Part shown: positions 47,101 through 59,208 of the stretch, in pieces | Position numbering within the stretch: position 1 is the stretch's first letter | Layout: every line of letters starts with the position of its first letter | Assembly (NCBI RefSeq): GCF_963676685.1 | Contig: NC_092349.1 | Location: 78,380,604-78,444,603, forward strand | Direction of reading: 5' to 3' | DNA: 64,000 nucleotides | Origin: Mytilus edulis | Taxonomy: Eukaryota > Mollusca > Bivalvia > Mytilida > Mytilidae | The notes under the pieces: model-generated | Database searches by the model: none | What the model was told of the DNA's origin: nothing | The model's input: the letters and a program-made list of their open reading frames with translations, nothing else | Program-made: the position numbers and the translations under genes

Positions 47101-50100
47101 TTTTTTTAATAATAAATGCAGGCAATAATTTCTGAATTTACAGTAGTACTCCAAAAATATTTAAACAAATGTAATCCAAGTTTCATCAAAGAAGAGATCC
47201 ATGTATTAACAAACAGGTAATTATAACAGGTTCATAATGAAATAGATAGACAAACAGACATCATGGTTTAACCACACCTACCTCTGAGAATGGAATGATG
47301 TGTGGTAATCTCTGCATCAGAAAAACTGCTGGTTTCTTCCCTTTCTCCAATTCAGCCATGAAAACTGAAGGCTTTACATCTCTATAATTCAACAAATGGA
47401 AATTATTAATATAATTTGGTGTTGGCATTTCACAAATAATCTTTGCTAGATTTATTCAAATATTTTTCTAGCCTCAGGGTGAATCTAGAGATCATGACAT
47501 ATAGTATGGGCACCTGTAAATTGTTAAAAACTATATAACATTTACAAGTCATTGGGTTTTTCAATATTGTTGGGTTGCTGTCTCATTGATGTGTTGCTGT
47601 CTCATTGATGTATATTACACATTTCTTTTTTTTTTCATCTTTAAGTATATTTCAAAATGTGTCTGATGTAAGTAAGTGTGCTCTGAAAAATATTATACTA
47701 ATGCTTGTTTGTAATGAATATCTATTTGTTATCATCAAAGGGTTTAGATTTCTTAAATATCTATAAGAAATATAAAAACAATGAATTGCTTCGCTGAGCA
47801 CACCTCTATACGACTGCAGAGGTCCAACCCTGAACAGTTAGGGCAAAAATGGACACAATATTAGCACTTGATACAGATCTGAATTTGGATTGTAATGTAA
47901 AAATATTTTACACTTAAGAACTTAGAATTGGTTATATGATTTGAATTTATATTATTTTTTTGCTTTAGTGCAATACAATATGCTGTTGCAAATTGACTGG
48001 AAACTACTAAAATGCTTATTTGGGTCCCTGTTTTTACCCCTATTTCCTAAACTGTTCGAACCATAACCCACAATATCAATCCCAACCTTTCTTTTGTGAT
48101 AATAAACCTTGTGTATGAATTTCATGGATTTCTATTTACTTATATACTAAAGTTACTGTCCGGAAACCAACTGTTTGTGGACGACGACGACGACGATGAC
48201 GAAATAAAACGACGAAACCAATATAAAAAGGCATGACATGTCATTCAAGATGTTATCAAATGAAAGTTAACAATAACTATATCTCTTTGCTGCCATATAA
48301 CTAGTGATTTTATAATGTTTTGATAAGTTTCGTTTATTTCCTTGATTATTTACATGTTGATTGCTACTTGGACACTCCAATTTTATGTTATTTTTGTTTG
48401 TATTGTTGTAAATTGACAATCTAAAATCTGTATTTTAGGAATGACTGCAAGATTTTTACATCAATGAAGATATAAATAAATCAAAGCACTGTAAGAGCTT
48501 AAGTCAGTTAATCAAAAACCAAGGCAAAATTAATGATGATAAATTTGGAAAAGTCTGATTGATTTTTTATAACAGCTTGTTATATCTCAATTGCAAGTAT
48601 CACAATTTTTCTTACACGTAGTGCACTGCTTTCCACTATCCTACATACTTGCTGGAATTTTTAAACAATTGTCATTTTGGGGCCTTTTATAGCTTTCTAT
48701 GCACTAATGCAGTTTTGCCCATTTTTACATACCTGATTAACCAGTGATTAGGAGGGGTATAACTACGTCTACAATCTCTCTCATAGAGAATATTCAAAAG
48801 TCCACGAGTTGATCCAAACACATCAGACATTAATGCTGCTGTGGTGTCTATCAATAAAACGGTATATTGTATTATAAGTTGTTTTTACATATGGTAAAAT
48901 ATAATACTTCAAGGAAATAAGAAATATAATAACATAAATCATTGTAAGATATTCTGATTACTATAAATTCAGAAACAACTGACATATTTCATTTCTTAAT
49001 ATTTTTTGTATGGAGCATTTTTTTAAATTGCAATAATAAATGTGCCCATTATTTCTGAATTAACAGTAGATTGTATATTCTTCAATATAAAAATAAGATG
49101 TGGTATGATTGATAATGAGACTATTCCACCAGCTGACACCAAATGACCAGAATTTGGCTCTATATTTTCCAAGAACCTTCATTGTTTGTTTAAAGGGATA
49201 GTTGAATACATTCTAATATCTTCAGAGTTATATAATGCTAAAGTTAGAAATTTTTATTTAACTCTGCAATCAAGGCTCAAAGATTTTTATTTTTAAAATA
49301 TAAAAAATGTGAAACATTTCATTTAAGAGAATTCAGCAAAAGAAAAACCAATAAGGTAGACAGTGACCATTGGCAAATTGATTATCGGTTTCTGACTTGA
49401 TTAACCATGTTTCTTTTTTGTGTCAAGGCTCCTTGAATAGCAGACTTTTGATAAATGGTATGGGTTTTTCTCAATGCTGAAGGCCAAACAGTGACCATAA
49501 TTGCTTTTACCTTACATGCCTTAAATCATTTGATATCTGGTTGAGAGTTAATTTATTGGTAATCATACCACATAGCTTTATTATTATATAAAAAGTGATA
49601 ACATGACTGCATCATCCTAGAACTTACCTATCAAGTTGTTCCAGATAACACGGAAAACAAAACATGACAGCATCATCCTAGAACTTACCTATCAAGTTGT
49701 TCCAGATAACACGGAAAACAAAACATGACAGCATCATCCTAGAACTTACCTATCAAGTTGTTCCAGATAACACGGAAAACAAAACATGACAGCATCATCC
49801 TAGAACTTACCTATCAAGTTGTTCCAGATAACACGGAAAACAAAACATGACAGCATCATCCGAGAACTTACCTATCAAGTTGTTCCAGATAACACGGAAA
49901 ACAAAACATGACAGCATCATCCTAGAACTTACCTATCAAGTTGTTCCAGATAACACGGAAAACAAAACATGACAGCATCATCCGAGAACTTACCTATCAA
50001 GTTGTTCCAGATAACACGGAAAACAAAACATGACAGCATCATCCGAGAACTTACCTATCAAGTTGTTCCAGATAACACGGAAAACAAAACATGACAGCAT

Positions 50101-53100
50101 CATCCTAGAACTTACCTATCAAGTTGTTCCAGATAACACGGAAAACAAAACAGTTCAGGAATTCACTGATTTTTACGTAATCTTCAAGTTTGAATAATCT
50201 GCCTTGTTCATACATTTCAATATCATCCAATGTTCTACAATGTATAAAACAGCAGTATAATTAGTGCTAAAAAATATCACTTCTTTACACTATGGAAATA
50301 ATAAAGAGTCAAATACCCTTTGCTAAGTTATTTATTCTGCAACAATTTTCATTTTTCTGTAATCAACAAGAACTGTAGTTCAATTTGTACTCGAAAAAGA
50401 AATAATTTTCAAGGGCCCATTTTACCAATTTTCAAGTTTGGATTTTTCCAGAAAATCCCTCTGTCATTTATTTGTCTGTGTAAACCATAAGAAACATGTT
50501 TTCTCAATTTCAAGGAGGTTCATTTTATACATACAAAAAGACAGTAATTCACTATATCCAATATCCTAAAATTCACTAGCTATTTACTGCAGTCTTTACA
50601 AAACACTTTAGAATCTTTGGCCCAGTGCACAATCTTTTTGAAATTTTTAGATAGATTCTGTTGGCCTGTAGGGATGATTTTGACAGGCCTAAAAGAACTT
50701 TTACAAGCCTGGGCTGCTAGTCCTGTGGTTAAGTATGAAGAATAAACTATGGTTCATTTGTTTTTGTTGGTACCAATTTGCCTGGATTGAGAAAAACACA
50801 TTTTTGTGGGAATATGATTTCATGGTTTGTCAATGTCTACATAAAAGCTTCTCTAGAAATTTGAATTTTTTTAATATTTAAATTCCTGCTTCATCTTCCA
50901 AATCCATGAAAATTGTAATCTCATTTGGCCTTCTGGATCAATATAATCCAACCTATATAATAATTGAAAATTCCTGATAGACAGGCCACACATACTTACA
51001 TAATAAAGTGACTAGCAGCATCACAGAACACAGTCAGTAGACTGAATACTGGATGAATAGTACTGTTGGGGGCTTGACTAAGAAGCTCTAAAAAGCTCTT
51101 CAATCCACAGTTTGGTCCAAGGTCCACTAAAAACTTCCACAGAATAGGTAATAATACATCATTGTAACTTAAACCTGGAAAATAGAAATATATCTATAGT
51201 TTATATGATAGTGTAAGGAGACTTATATTAATACAGACTGATTTCATTAACATTGAATATACTATTATTAGACTTAAGCTTGCAACAAGAAACCAAAAAA
51301 TGTGACTAAATTTTAACAATGGGTTGTTTATTTTTAAAATATTCAAATTTTAAAGTAAATTTGGATTTTATTAGATAAATACTTACCATCATAAATTCTG
51401 AGTGTAACCCCAATTGCGTCATAGGTCAGATGGAAAATCCCAACTAAAAATAAACGTACTCTCACTGGTCCGGACATATACCCCTGTTTGCCCATATTCT
51501 TCCATTCAATTTCCTCAAGACAGGAACATAAGGAAAGGGGATGAAGGGGAGGTGGGTGGGACCTATAATTTATGATGGTAAGTATTTATCTAATAAAATC
51601 CAAATTTACTTTAAAATTTGAATATTTTATAGCTATAAATACGTTACCATCATAAATTCTGAGTAACAGAATCTAACGTAAAGCTGAATCCCCTGTAACA
51701 GAAGAAACAGGAGGAAAGTTCAATCTTTGTGCTGAAACTATAGGTCCAAGAGAGTATAAACTTTCGGCAAAAGTAGCCATAGATTGGAGGTAGTGAGATA
51801 TAAAAGAGTTCTCATTTCTCCAGAAACCTGCAGACAGTACCTCTTCTAAAGATGCACTGTTAAACAGAGCCCAGGATGTAGAGATACCCCTAACATCATG
51901 AGCTTTAACATTAAAACTATTTAAAAGTTCTGCCTTAGAAGAACCATAAGCTAAAGATATGCATTTGCATATCCAAGTAGAAATAGTTTTAACAGAAAGA
52001 TCTGAGATTCCTTTTTTAATAGGAATAAAGAGTCTTGAGTTAGAAACAGAACGTAAACTACACGTTCTTTCCAGATAAATAGATAGGATTCTTACTGGAC
52101 ATAAAAGTACAGAAATAGAATCGCTAGGGAGTGCAGGAATCACAACTGGTTCTGCACCCTTATCTGGAATCTGATTCTTTGCCAAAAAAGCAGGATCCGT
52201 TAAAAGAGTAACAGAAGATTTATCCCTGTTAAATCGAAGGCAAGCATCAGAAATAGAGAAGGCATGGATTTCACTCCTTCTCCGTCCAGAAGCCAAAGCT
52301 AAAAGAAAACAGCATTTATAGGAAAGAAACCTTAAATCTATTGTTTCTGCTGGTTCAAAAGGAGGAAGTTTTAAAAAGGATAAAACTAGTCCAAGGTCCC
52401 ACTTAGGAACTAAAGTTTTTTGTCTTGGTCTTTCAAGACTAAAACTACGAACCAAAAGAGAAATATGCTCATTGATTCCAAAATCTGGGCCACCAGAAAT
52501 ATGAATAGTTCTTGAGATAGCTGATCTATATCCCTTAATAGTAGAGGGACATAATCCTTTGGATTCAAAAAGAAAAACTAGAAAGTCTGCTAATTGTTGT
52601 ACAGTGACTTGGAAAGGATCAATTTCCCGCTCACTACACCAATCTGAGAAGATTGACCATTTTGCATCATAGACAATGCTAGTGGAGTCTCTGACAGACT
52701 TTGTGAGATGCTTGGTTGCTCCTTCAGAAAAACCTCTCTTTCTGAGGCTAACCCTGAGAGAAGCCAGGCGTGTAGATGAAGTTTTTCTGGATTTTGATAA
52801 AGAACCTTGCCCTTGATTTGAGACAGAAGGTCTGGTCTCAGAGGTAGAACCAGAGGACAAGCACATGATAGGAGCAGAAGGTCTGGAAACCAAGACTGTT
52901 TTGGCCATGCTGGAGCAATAACTATGATCTTGCAATTTTCCCCTGCTATTTTCTGAAGTACTGGGGAGAGAAACCTGAAAGGAGGGAAGGCGTATCCGAA
53001 CATTCCTTTCCAAGATAGGCTCATTGCGTCTACCGCAAAAGATTTTGGATCTGGAACCGGAGACACAAATGTTAGAAGTTTGTGATTGAGACTGGTCGCA

Positions 53101-56100
53101 AACAGATCTATCTGAGGTGACCCCCAATGAAGAGTCACAGCTTTGAAAACTACTTGAAGTAGTTCCCACTCCGTGTTTACTGGAGCAAGGGATCTGGATA
53201 GAGTGTCGGCTAGAATATTGAGGTGCCCCGCAATATGTCTCACCACTAGATGAACCTGGAGTTGAAAACACAGAAGGAGAATGTCTCTGGCTATCTGATA
53301 AAGAGAAGGTGAATGAGTTCCTCCCTGATTCTTGAGATAAGCTACAACTGTTGTGTTGTCCGTGGCCAGAATGACAGACTGATTCTTTAGAGACATTTGG
53401 AAATGATTCAGTGCAAACAGAACTGCTTTCATTTCCAATACATTGATATGCTCTTCCAAAAGATCTGGACTCCAGACTCCCGAGATTGTAAGCCCCTCCA
53501 GATATGCTCCCCAACCGAGGGTGGAGGCATCTGTGAATAATGTTAGACTGGGAACTTGAGGGGACAGACATAGGCCCCTCATTACATTTTCCTGTACTAA
53601 CCACCATTGAAGGTGTGGAAATAAAGGCTGAGTGATTGGAATCAATGCTTCCCATTCTTGTGAAGCTGCAATCCATAACTTGTGCAGATAAAACTGAAGC
53701 GGACGAATGTGAAGTCGTCCCAATGGAATTACATCTGCCAGAGAGTTCAATAGACCCAGAAGTTGCAAGAATTGACGTGCTGTGACTGATTGAACCGTCA
53801 GGAATAAATGTATTTTCTGACATAGTTTTGTAAATTTCTCCTCTGGTGGGAGGACTAGGCCTACACTGGTTAGGAAATGTTCTCCCAGGAAAACAAAGTC
53901 TTGAGACGGAATTATCTCTGACTTTTTCCAAGAGATAAGGAAGCCTAGGGACAGAAAACAATTGATGACCAAGTCTGTCTGAACCCTCAATTTGATTGGG
54001 CAAAATTCCTTGAGAAGGGAATCGTCCAGATAGGAATGAATCTGAATAGACAGGGAATGTAGGTGAGCTATAGCTGCCTGCATGATTTTGGTAAAAGCCA
54101 AAGGGGCTGTAGACAGGCCAAAAGGGAGAGCCTTGAACTGGAAAACTTTGTTGTTCCAAACGAAGCGAAGGTATTTCCTGTAAGTTTTGGAAATGGGAAT
54201 GTGGAAATACGCGTCTGAAAGATCCAGAGAAGTAGTCCACATTCCTGGAAGGATTGAAGCCCTGATGGATCTGTTTGTTTCCATTTTGAAGTGGGGAACA
54301 ATAAGAAATTTGTTCAGAATAGATAGGTCTATGACTGGCCTCATTCCTCCAGTCTTCTTTGGAACCAGAAAAAGACGGGAATAAAATCCCGGAGACAGAG
54401 TTAAGATCGACACCTCCTCTATTGCAGCTTTTTGTAACATAGTGTCCACTTCTACTGATAGAAGTTGACACTTGACTGGGTCTTGTGTATGAGACAAACT
54501 CATTGGAACTGCAGATAGAGGAGGTGGGTTCTTGAACTGAAGTGTTAATCCCCCTCGAATTATTGACAGCACATAACAGTCTGAGGTAATTTTCTTCCAC
54601 TGATTTAGGAAAAAACTTAACCTCCCCCCTACTGGTATTGATTTTTGAGGAACTTGTTGTAAATTTTTCCCTTGGGGAAGCTGTCAATAACGTACGAGGG
54701 GGCAAGAACCTAGGTACTAGACCCAGGTTTCTTGGAACCCTTAAAACCACCAGAAGGCTTACCTGAGCTTTTTCCTGAGTTATTGGGTTTGTTCTGCGGT
54801 TTGCCGTAGTTATTCTTCCTTTTCTTAGCAGAAGAAGGAGGACCACCTGAAGCAGAAGTACTATTAGAACTAGATGTAGCATTAACCGACCTCTTGCCAT
54901 TAGTAACTTGTACACTAACTTTGACTGGAGGAGGGTTTTTGCTGAGTTCCTCTTGAACCCGCTGTAAGGGTAAACCAAACATCTTGTCAGAGAGTGGAGA
55001 TTTCAGTAAAGAATCTTTCAAAGGCTCAGCGATAGAAATGTTTTCAAGATACTCTGCTCTTTTAGATAGGGTGCAATTAGCAATAGAACCCATTAAAAGC
55101 AACTGAGATGAACCTAAAGCTTTATCCAGTTGAAGTAAGAAGGATCGTACTTCTGCTGGAACAACCGAATCTTCGCTGTTAAGCAAATGTCCGGTTGCAG
55201 CTAGAAAATGTTCGGCTGTGCCAAGAACTTGAGAAGCACTACGAAGGAGATTCTCAGTCTTTGACCAAACAGGTTGAGTGAGACGAAGACCATCTACTGG
55301 CTTTTTTCCCAATAAAGATGACATAGATTTGTCACAACTGGGAACAAGTCTACCCAGTGAAGAATCAAAGATATCAAAATCTTTGTACTTAACCTGATCA
55401 GAAAAGGATGACATTCCAAATCCTGAGATATTGTTATTAGCAACCTTTTCACTAGCAGAATTAGCGATACCTTCATTAATAAATTGTAAAGCAAAAGTCA
55501 TATGGCCAGATTCAGGAAAAGAATTGTGAGAAGTCACAGTATCCTGAGAAATACCACAAGAAGCTTCAAAAGTTGAAGAAGGTTTCTTCGGCTTGGAAGG
55601 AGAGAGAAAAGGGATATGTGCTTCATCCCTCATCAAGGTATACACCTTATCCCTAAGATCCTTCAAGGAAGGAGGATCCTCAGTCTCCTTGGTGGGAGGT
55701 TGTTGAGCTGACTTAGAAGAAGGCTCAGGGGCCGTCTTCGATACCTTGGGAGAAGAAGAACTTTCAACATCCTCATCAGTGAGGAAAGCCCTTTCATGAC
55801 TCCCAGGGGAAACAGAAAGCTCGTCATCCTCCCTCTCATCACATTCTACAGACTTAGCTGGAGAAGGTTGATGAGAAGAAACTCTATTTTCCAGTAGAGT
55901 CATACGACTGGATAGAGTACTAAATTCAGCCTTGAAAGACTCACCAAAGTCTAAAAGTAACTTCTGTAAACCATCCAAAGGTGATGCATGATCAGAAACC
56001 TGAGTACCATGAGAAGAACTAGAAGCTTGAGAGTCAGGTACGGTAGTAGAAGGAGCTACTGCAGAAGTCAAAGATACTGCTACGGGTAGAGCAGGAGCTA

Positions 56101-59100
56101 AAGGTGGTGCAGTAGCTACCCCAGAAGGGGGACCATAGAAATTGTCCCTATAAGGCCAAAAACCAGGTTGGTTTGGCATAAACCCACCATAAGGGTAAGA
56201 CTGTGGCCAAGGTGGCTGAGACCATGAGGGTAAAGGTTGTGTGCCCGTGTTGGGAAGCATATACCCACAATAGGATAATGGGGGTCTAGAACCTGGCAAG
56301 TTCAAGCCCATAGCTGTACCTGGGACAGAACTAATAGTACCCGCTGAATTAACAGACCTAGATAAAGTATGAGTCACCGAAGTTGACGTAGGTACCCCCC
56401 CAAAATGCATGGCCGAACCTTGTGAAAGGGTCGGATAGGTAGCAATACCAGACACCGTTGTCGAAACTCCGGTCAATGTACTGGTAGTTTGGGGGGGGAC
56501 TTAAAGGTAGTGACCCATCTAAGAGATAGTCCGAACCAGGAATACTTACATACGGACTATTCAAATTAAAGTCCATAATAAATTTTACTTTAGTCAAAAA
56601 CACAAATAATTTGTTTAGAAATTTAAACAAAACAAGGGAATATATTTCCAATAAAATACACAATATATATGAAAAGCAATTAAGCTATTCAAAAAAAACG
56701 AAACACTTCTCTGTTGAATCTGTAAAACTTGATGTGCACGTGTGACCGATGTCGCAGATGGAAATTGAATGGAAGAATATGGGCAAACAGGGGTATATGT
56801 CCGGACCAGTGAGAGTACGTTTATTTTTAGTTGGGATTTTCCATCTGACCTATGACGCAATTGGGGTTACACTCAGAATTTATGATGGTAACGTATTTAT
56901 AGCTATAAAAATATACAATCAATATTTTTTATGAGAAGAAGCCTACAAATATACAATCAATATTTTTAATGAGAAGAAGCCTAGAAATACAATCAAAATT
57001 TTTTATGAGAAGAAGCCTAGAAATACAATCAAAATTTTTTATGAGAAGAAGCCTAGAAATACAATCAATATTTTTTATGAGAAGAAGCCTAGAAATACAA
57101 TCAAAATTTTTTATGAGAAGTAGCGTAGAAATGTACAATCAATATTTTTTAAAACTCGAATATTTAAAGAATATTGATACTCTGTTTATTGCTGTTTTCC
57201 TAGGCAACGTCAATGAGGTAAACACATGACATACAACATTCTCTTTATACTCAACTGAGAATTACTCTTATCACTCAAAGTGATGAGAATTAAAAAATCA
57301 CCACAAAAAAAATCAGTGCAAAATTTTTGAAAACAACGGTAAATTGTTGATCTAATTTACCTCCAAGTATATCCATCCTGAGTTGTGATAAAGTGTTGAT
57401 TGTTCTCTGATACAGGACACATGGCAGACATGTAGACGTACTAACAGAACTATCTAACTTTATTTTAGATCCAGATGATTTTGTTGAAGCTTTATCTAGT
57501 GCTTTCTTAATTATATCTATAAATACATAACATCAATATGGATTATTAAATATTTCCTGCACCTTCTATGCATAAATTTTCTTGTCAATTAATCTACAAT
57601 TACCTTCTTTTGAAAGGAATTGCTTTTTTTCTGTATTTGAAAGAGCTGCATCAATATGCAAGTGAAGATACAAAAGATTATTTAAGAAAATGTAATTCTT
57701 GTTTGCTTTCTCTCTAGAAAGATTATGTTATGATATAGAGAAATAAAATGAGTTAATCATGTTTATAACTGTTCCTTTTAAATAGAAATTTCTATGACGA
57801 TTTTAGATGCAATACTTTAATTCTCAAAGATAAGGATTATTTTGTTGGCACTTTACAGTTTTTTCTATGTAAATCAAAATAATGTGAGGCATTTTATTGA
57901 CTCTTTCAGCAAAAGTGTAATTAATTGAAATGCTGAGACTGCTATATATTTGTTTTCTCTCTTAAATATAATGCATTTCCCTTTGTATTTTTACAGTTAC
58001 ATACAAATTTTTCAATGAAGATTAAGATAAAGAATGAGGTGACCTACTTTTAGAAGGTGAAGGATTTTTACTGGCTTTCTCTGTATCTATTTCTATGTAG
58101 TTTAAGAGATCAGCAAACATCAGTCTTATCATCTTCTCACTCCACAATAACTGTAGCTGTTTCACTACAAATGGCATGGAGGCATGCAAACTAAAAAAAG
58201 AAAACATTAGATTAAAAAATATGTTCATAAATTTGATTAAGCAATAACTTTATTAGTAATGGCAGTCATTTTGAAGTATATGACAGCTAAACACTCTAAA
58301 AAAGCATTGCAATGTAAACAGATCCGAGAAGTTGAAAGGAAACGACTGTCCAATGAGTCAATGGGAAACAGTGCTAATGAGACATCTTTCCTGTCATGGC
58401 TTTTCAATTAAAAGTATGTGGGAGCGTAGGAAGGGAAATTCATGTCTTTTTTCAGTATGTGTCTATTACCATTAATCAAAATTATCTAAAAAATGGTTCT
58501 TGGTTGTGGAGTTATTTTGAAAGTCCCTTCCTACCCTCCTCTTTACATTTTGATGAAATAGCCCTCATCTAAACTACTGTGAATTTAGAAAAATATTGAT
58601 TGTTGAACAATGATAAAAATGCGACATCAACTAAGGTGATTTCAGAACTGTTACAAATAATGCTGTCTAAATCTAATTTTTTTTTTTTTTTTTTTATCAA
58701 CCTATCCTGTCATATAGATCATCAAAAATAATTTAACTTTAAAAAGGGAAAACTCATCCATTATCCTCCTACCTTGGATCTGTCTTCTGGGAAAACCAGC
58801 CCAGAACAGGATGCCAGTGAGTTAAACTGGATTTTTTATTCTGTACATATTTCTTACAGTTTTCCAGAAGCCGAATAACAACTGTCTATAAAAAGAAATG
58901 ATACTTATGCAACATTTAATTAAGCAACTAAAACAGGTATTGACCATTAAACAACTTCATACGCTTAAAGTTTCAAATAACAAAACTGAATGATTAAAAT
59001 AAAACAATTATGAAAAACTGACAAAAATGGCTGATTGCTTATAATATACTATACACTAGAGCTTGGATTGATGAAACAGTTCAGCAGTTAATTTTGTCAC

Positions 59101-59164
59101 ATTTTATTGACTTCCACTTTTTGAATTTATTATGGAGTTTTTTGTTAGCCTTTCTACCACAAGC

Positions 59165-59208
<44 letters not shown>

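Larger units (their letters stand above)
51335..56909 (-). mobile_element. DIRS-1-like tyrosine-recombinase retrotransposon (~5.6 kb)
   Basis: Inserted in the UBE3B intron between exons 6 (57361) and 7 (51174), in the same orientation as the gene. It has inverted terminal repeats (51383-51514 and 56760-56896, with distinct outer extensions), an internal complementary region at 51563-51667, and three minus-strand frames in the order gag-like, RT/RNase H, tyrosine recombinase. This is the diagnostic DIRS layout: no LTRs, no DDE integrase, integration by site-specific recombination of a circular intermediate. Frames are open over their whole domains, so it looks young. No methyltransferase domain was noticed. 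Confidence 0.9.

Noticed and set aside
49598-50150. Tandemly duplicated exons of UBE3B
   Set aside because: Units contain only the 3' part of the exon with the donor and no convincing acceptor, so they cannot act as full exons.
54068-54384. Short frames on both strands within the DIRS element
   Set aside because: Shadows of the RT coding sequence.
52851-54978. Upstream two thirds of the 1101-codon open frame as a protein
   Set aside because: It overlaps the RT/RNase H and gag coding sequence in a different register and reads as Ser/Pro-rich low-complexity; the RT frame holds all catalytic motifs.
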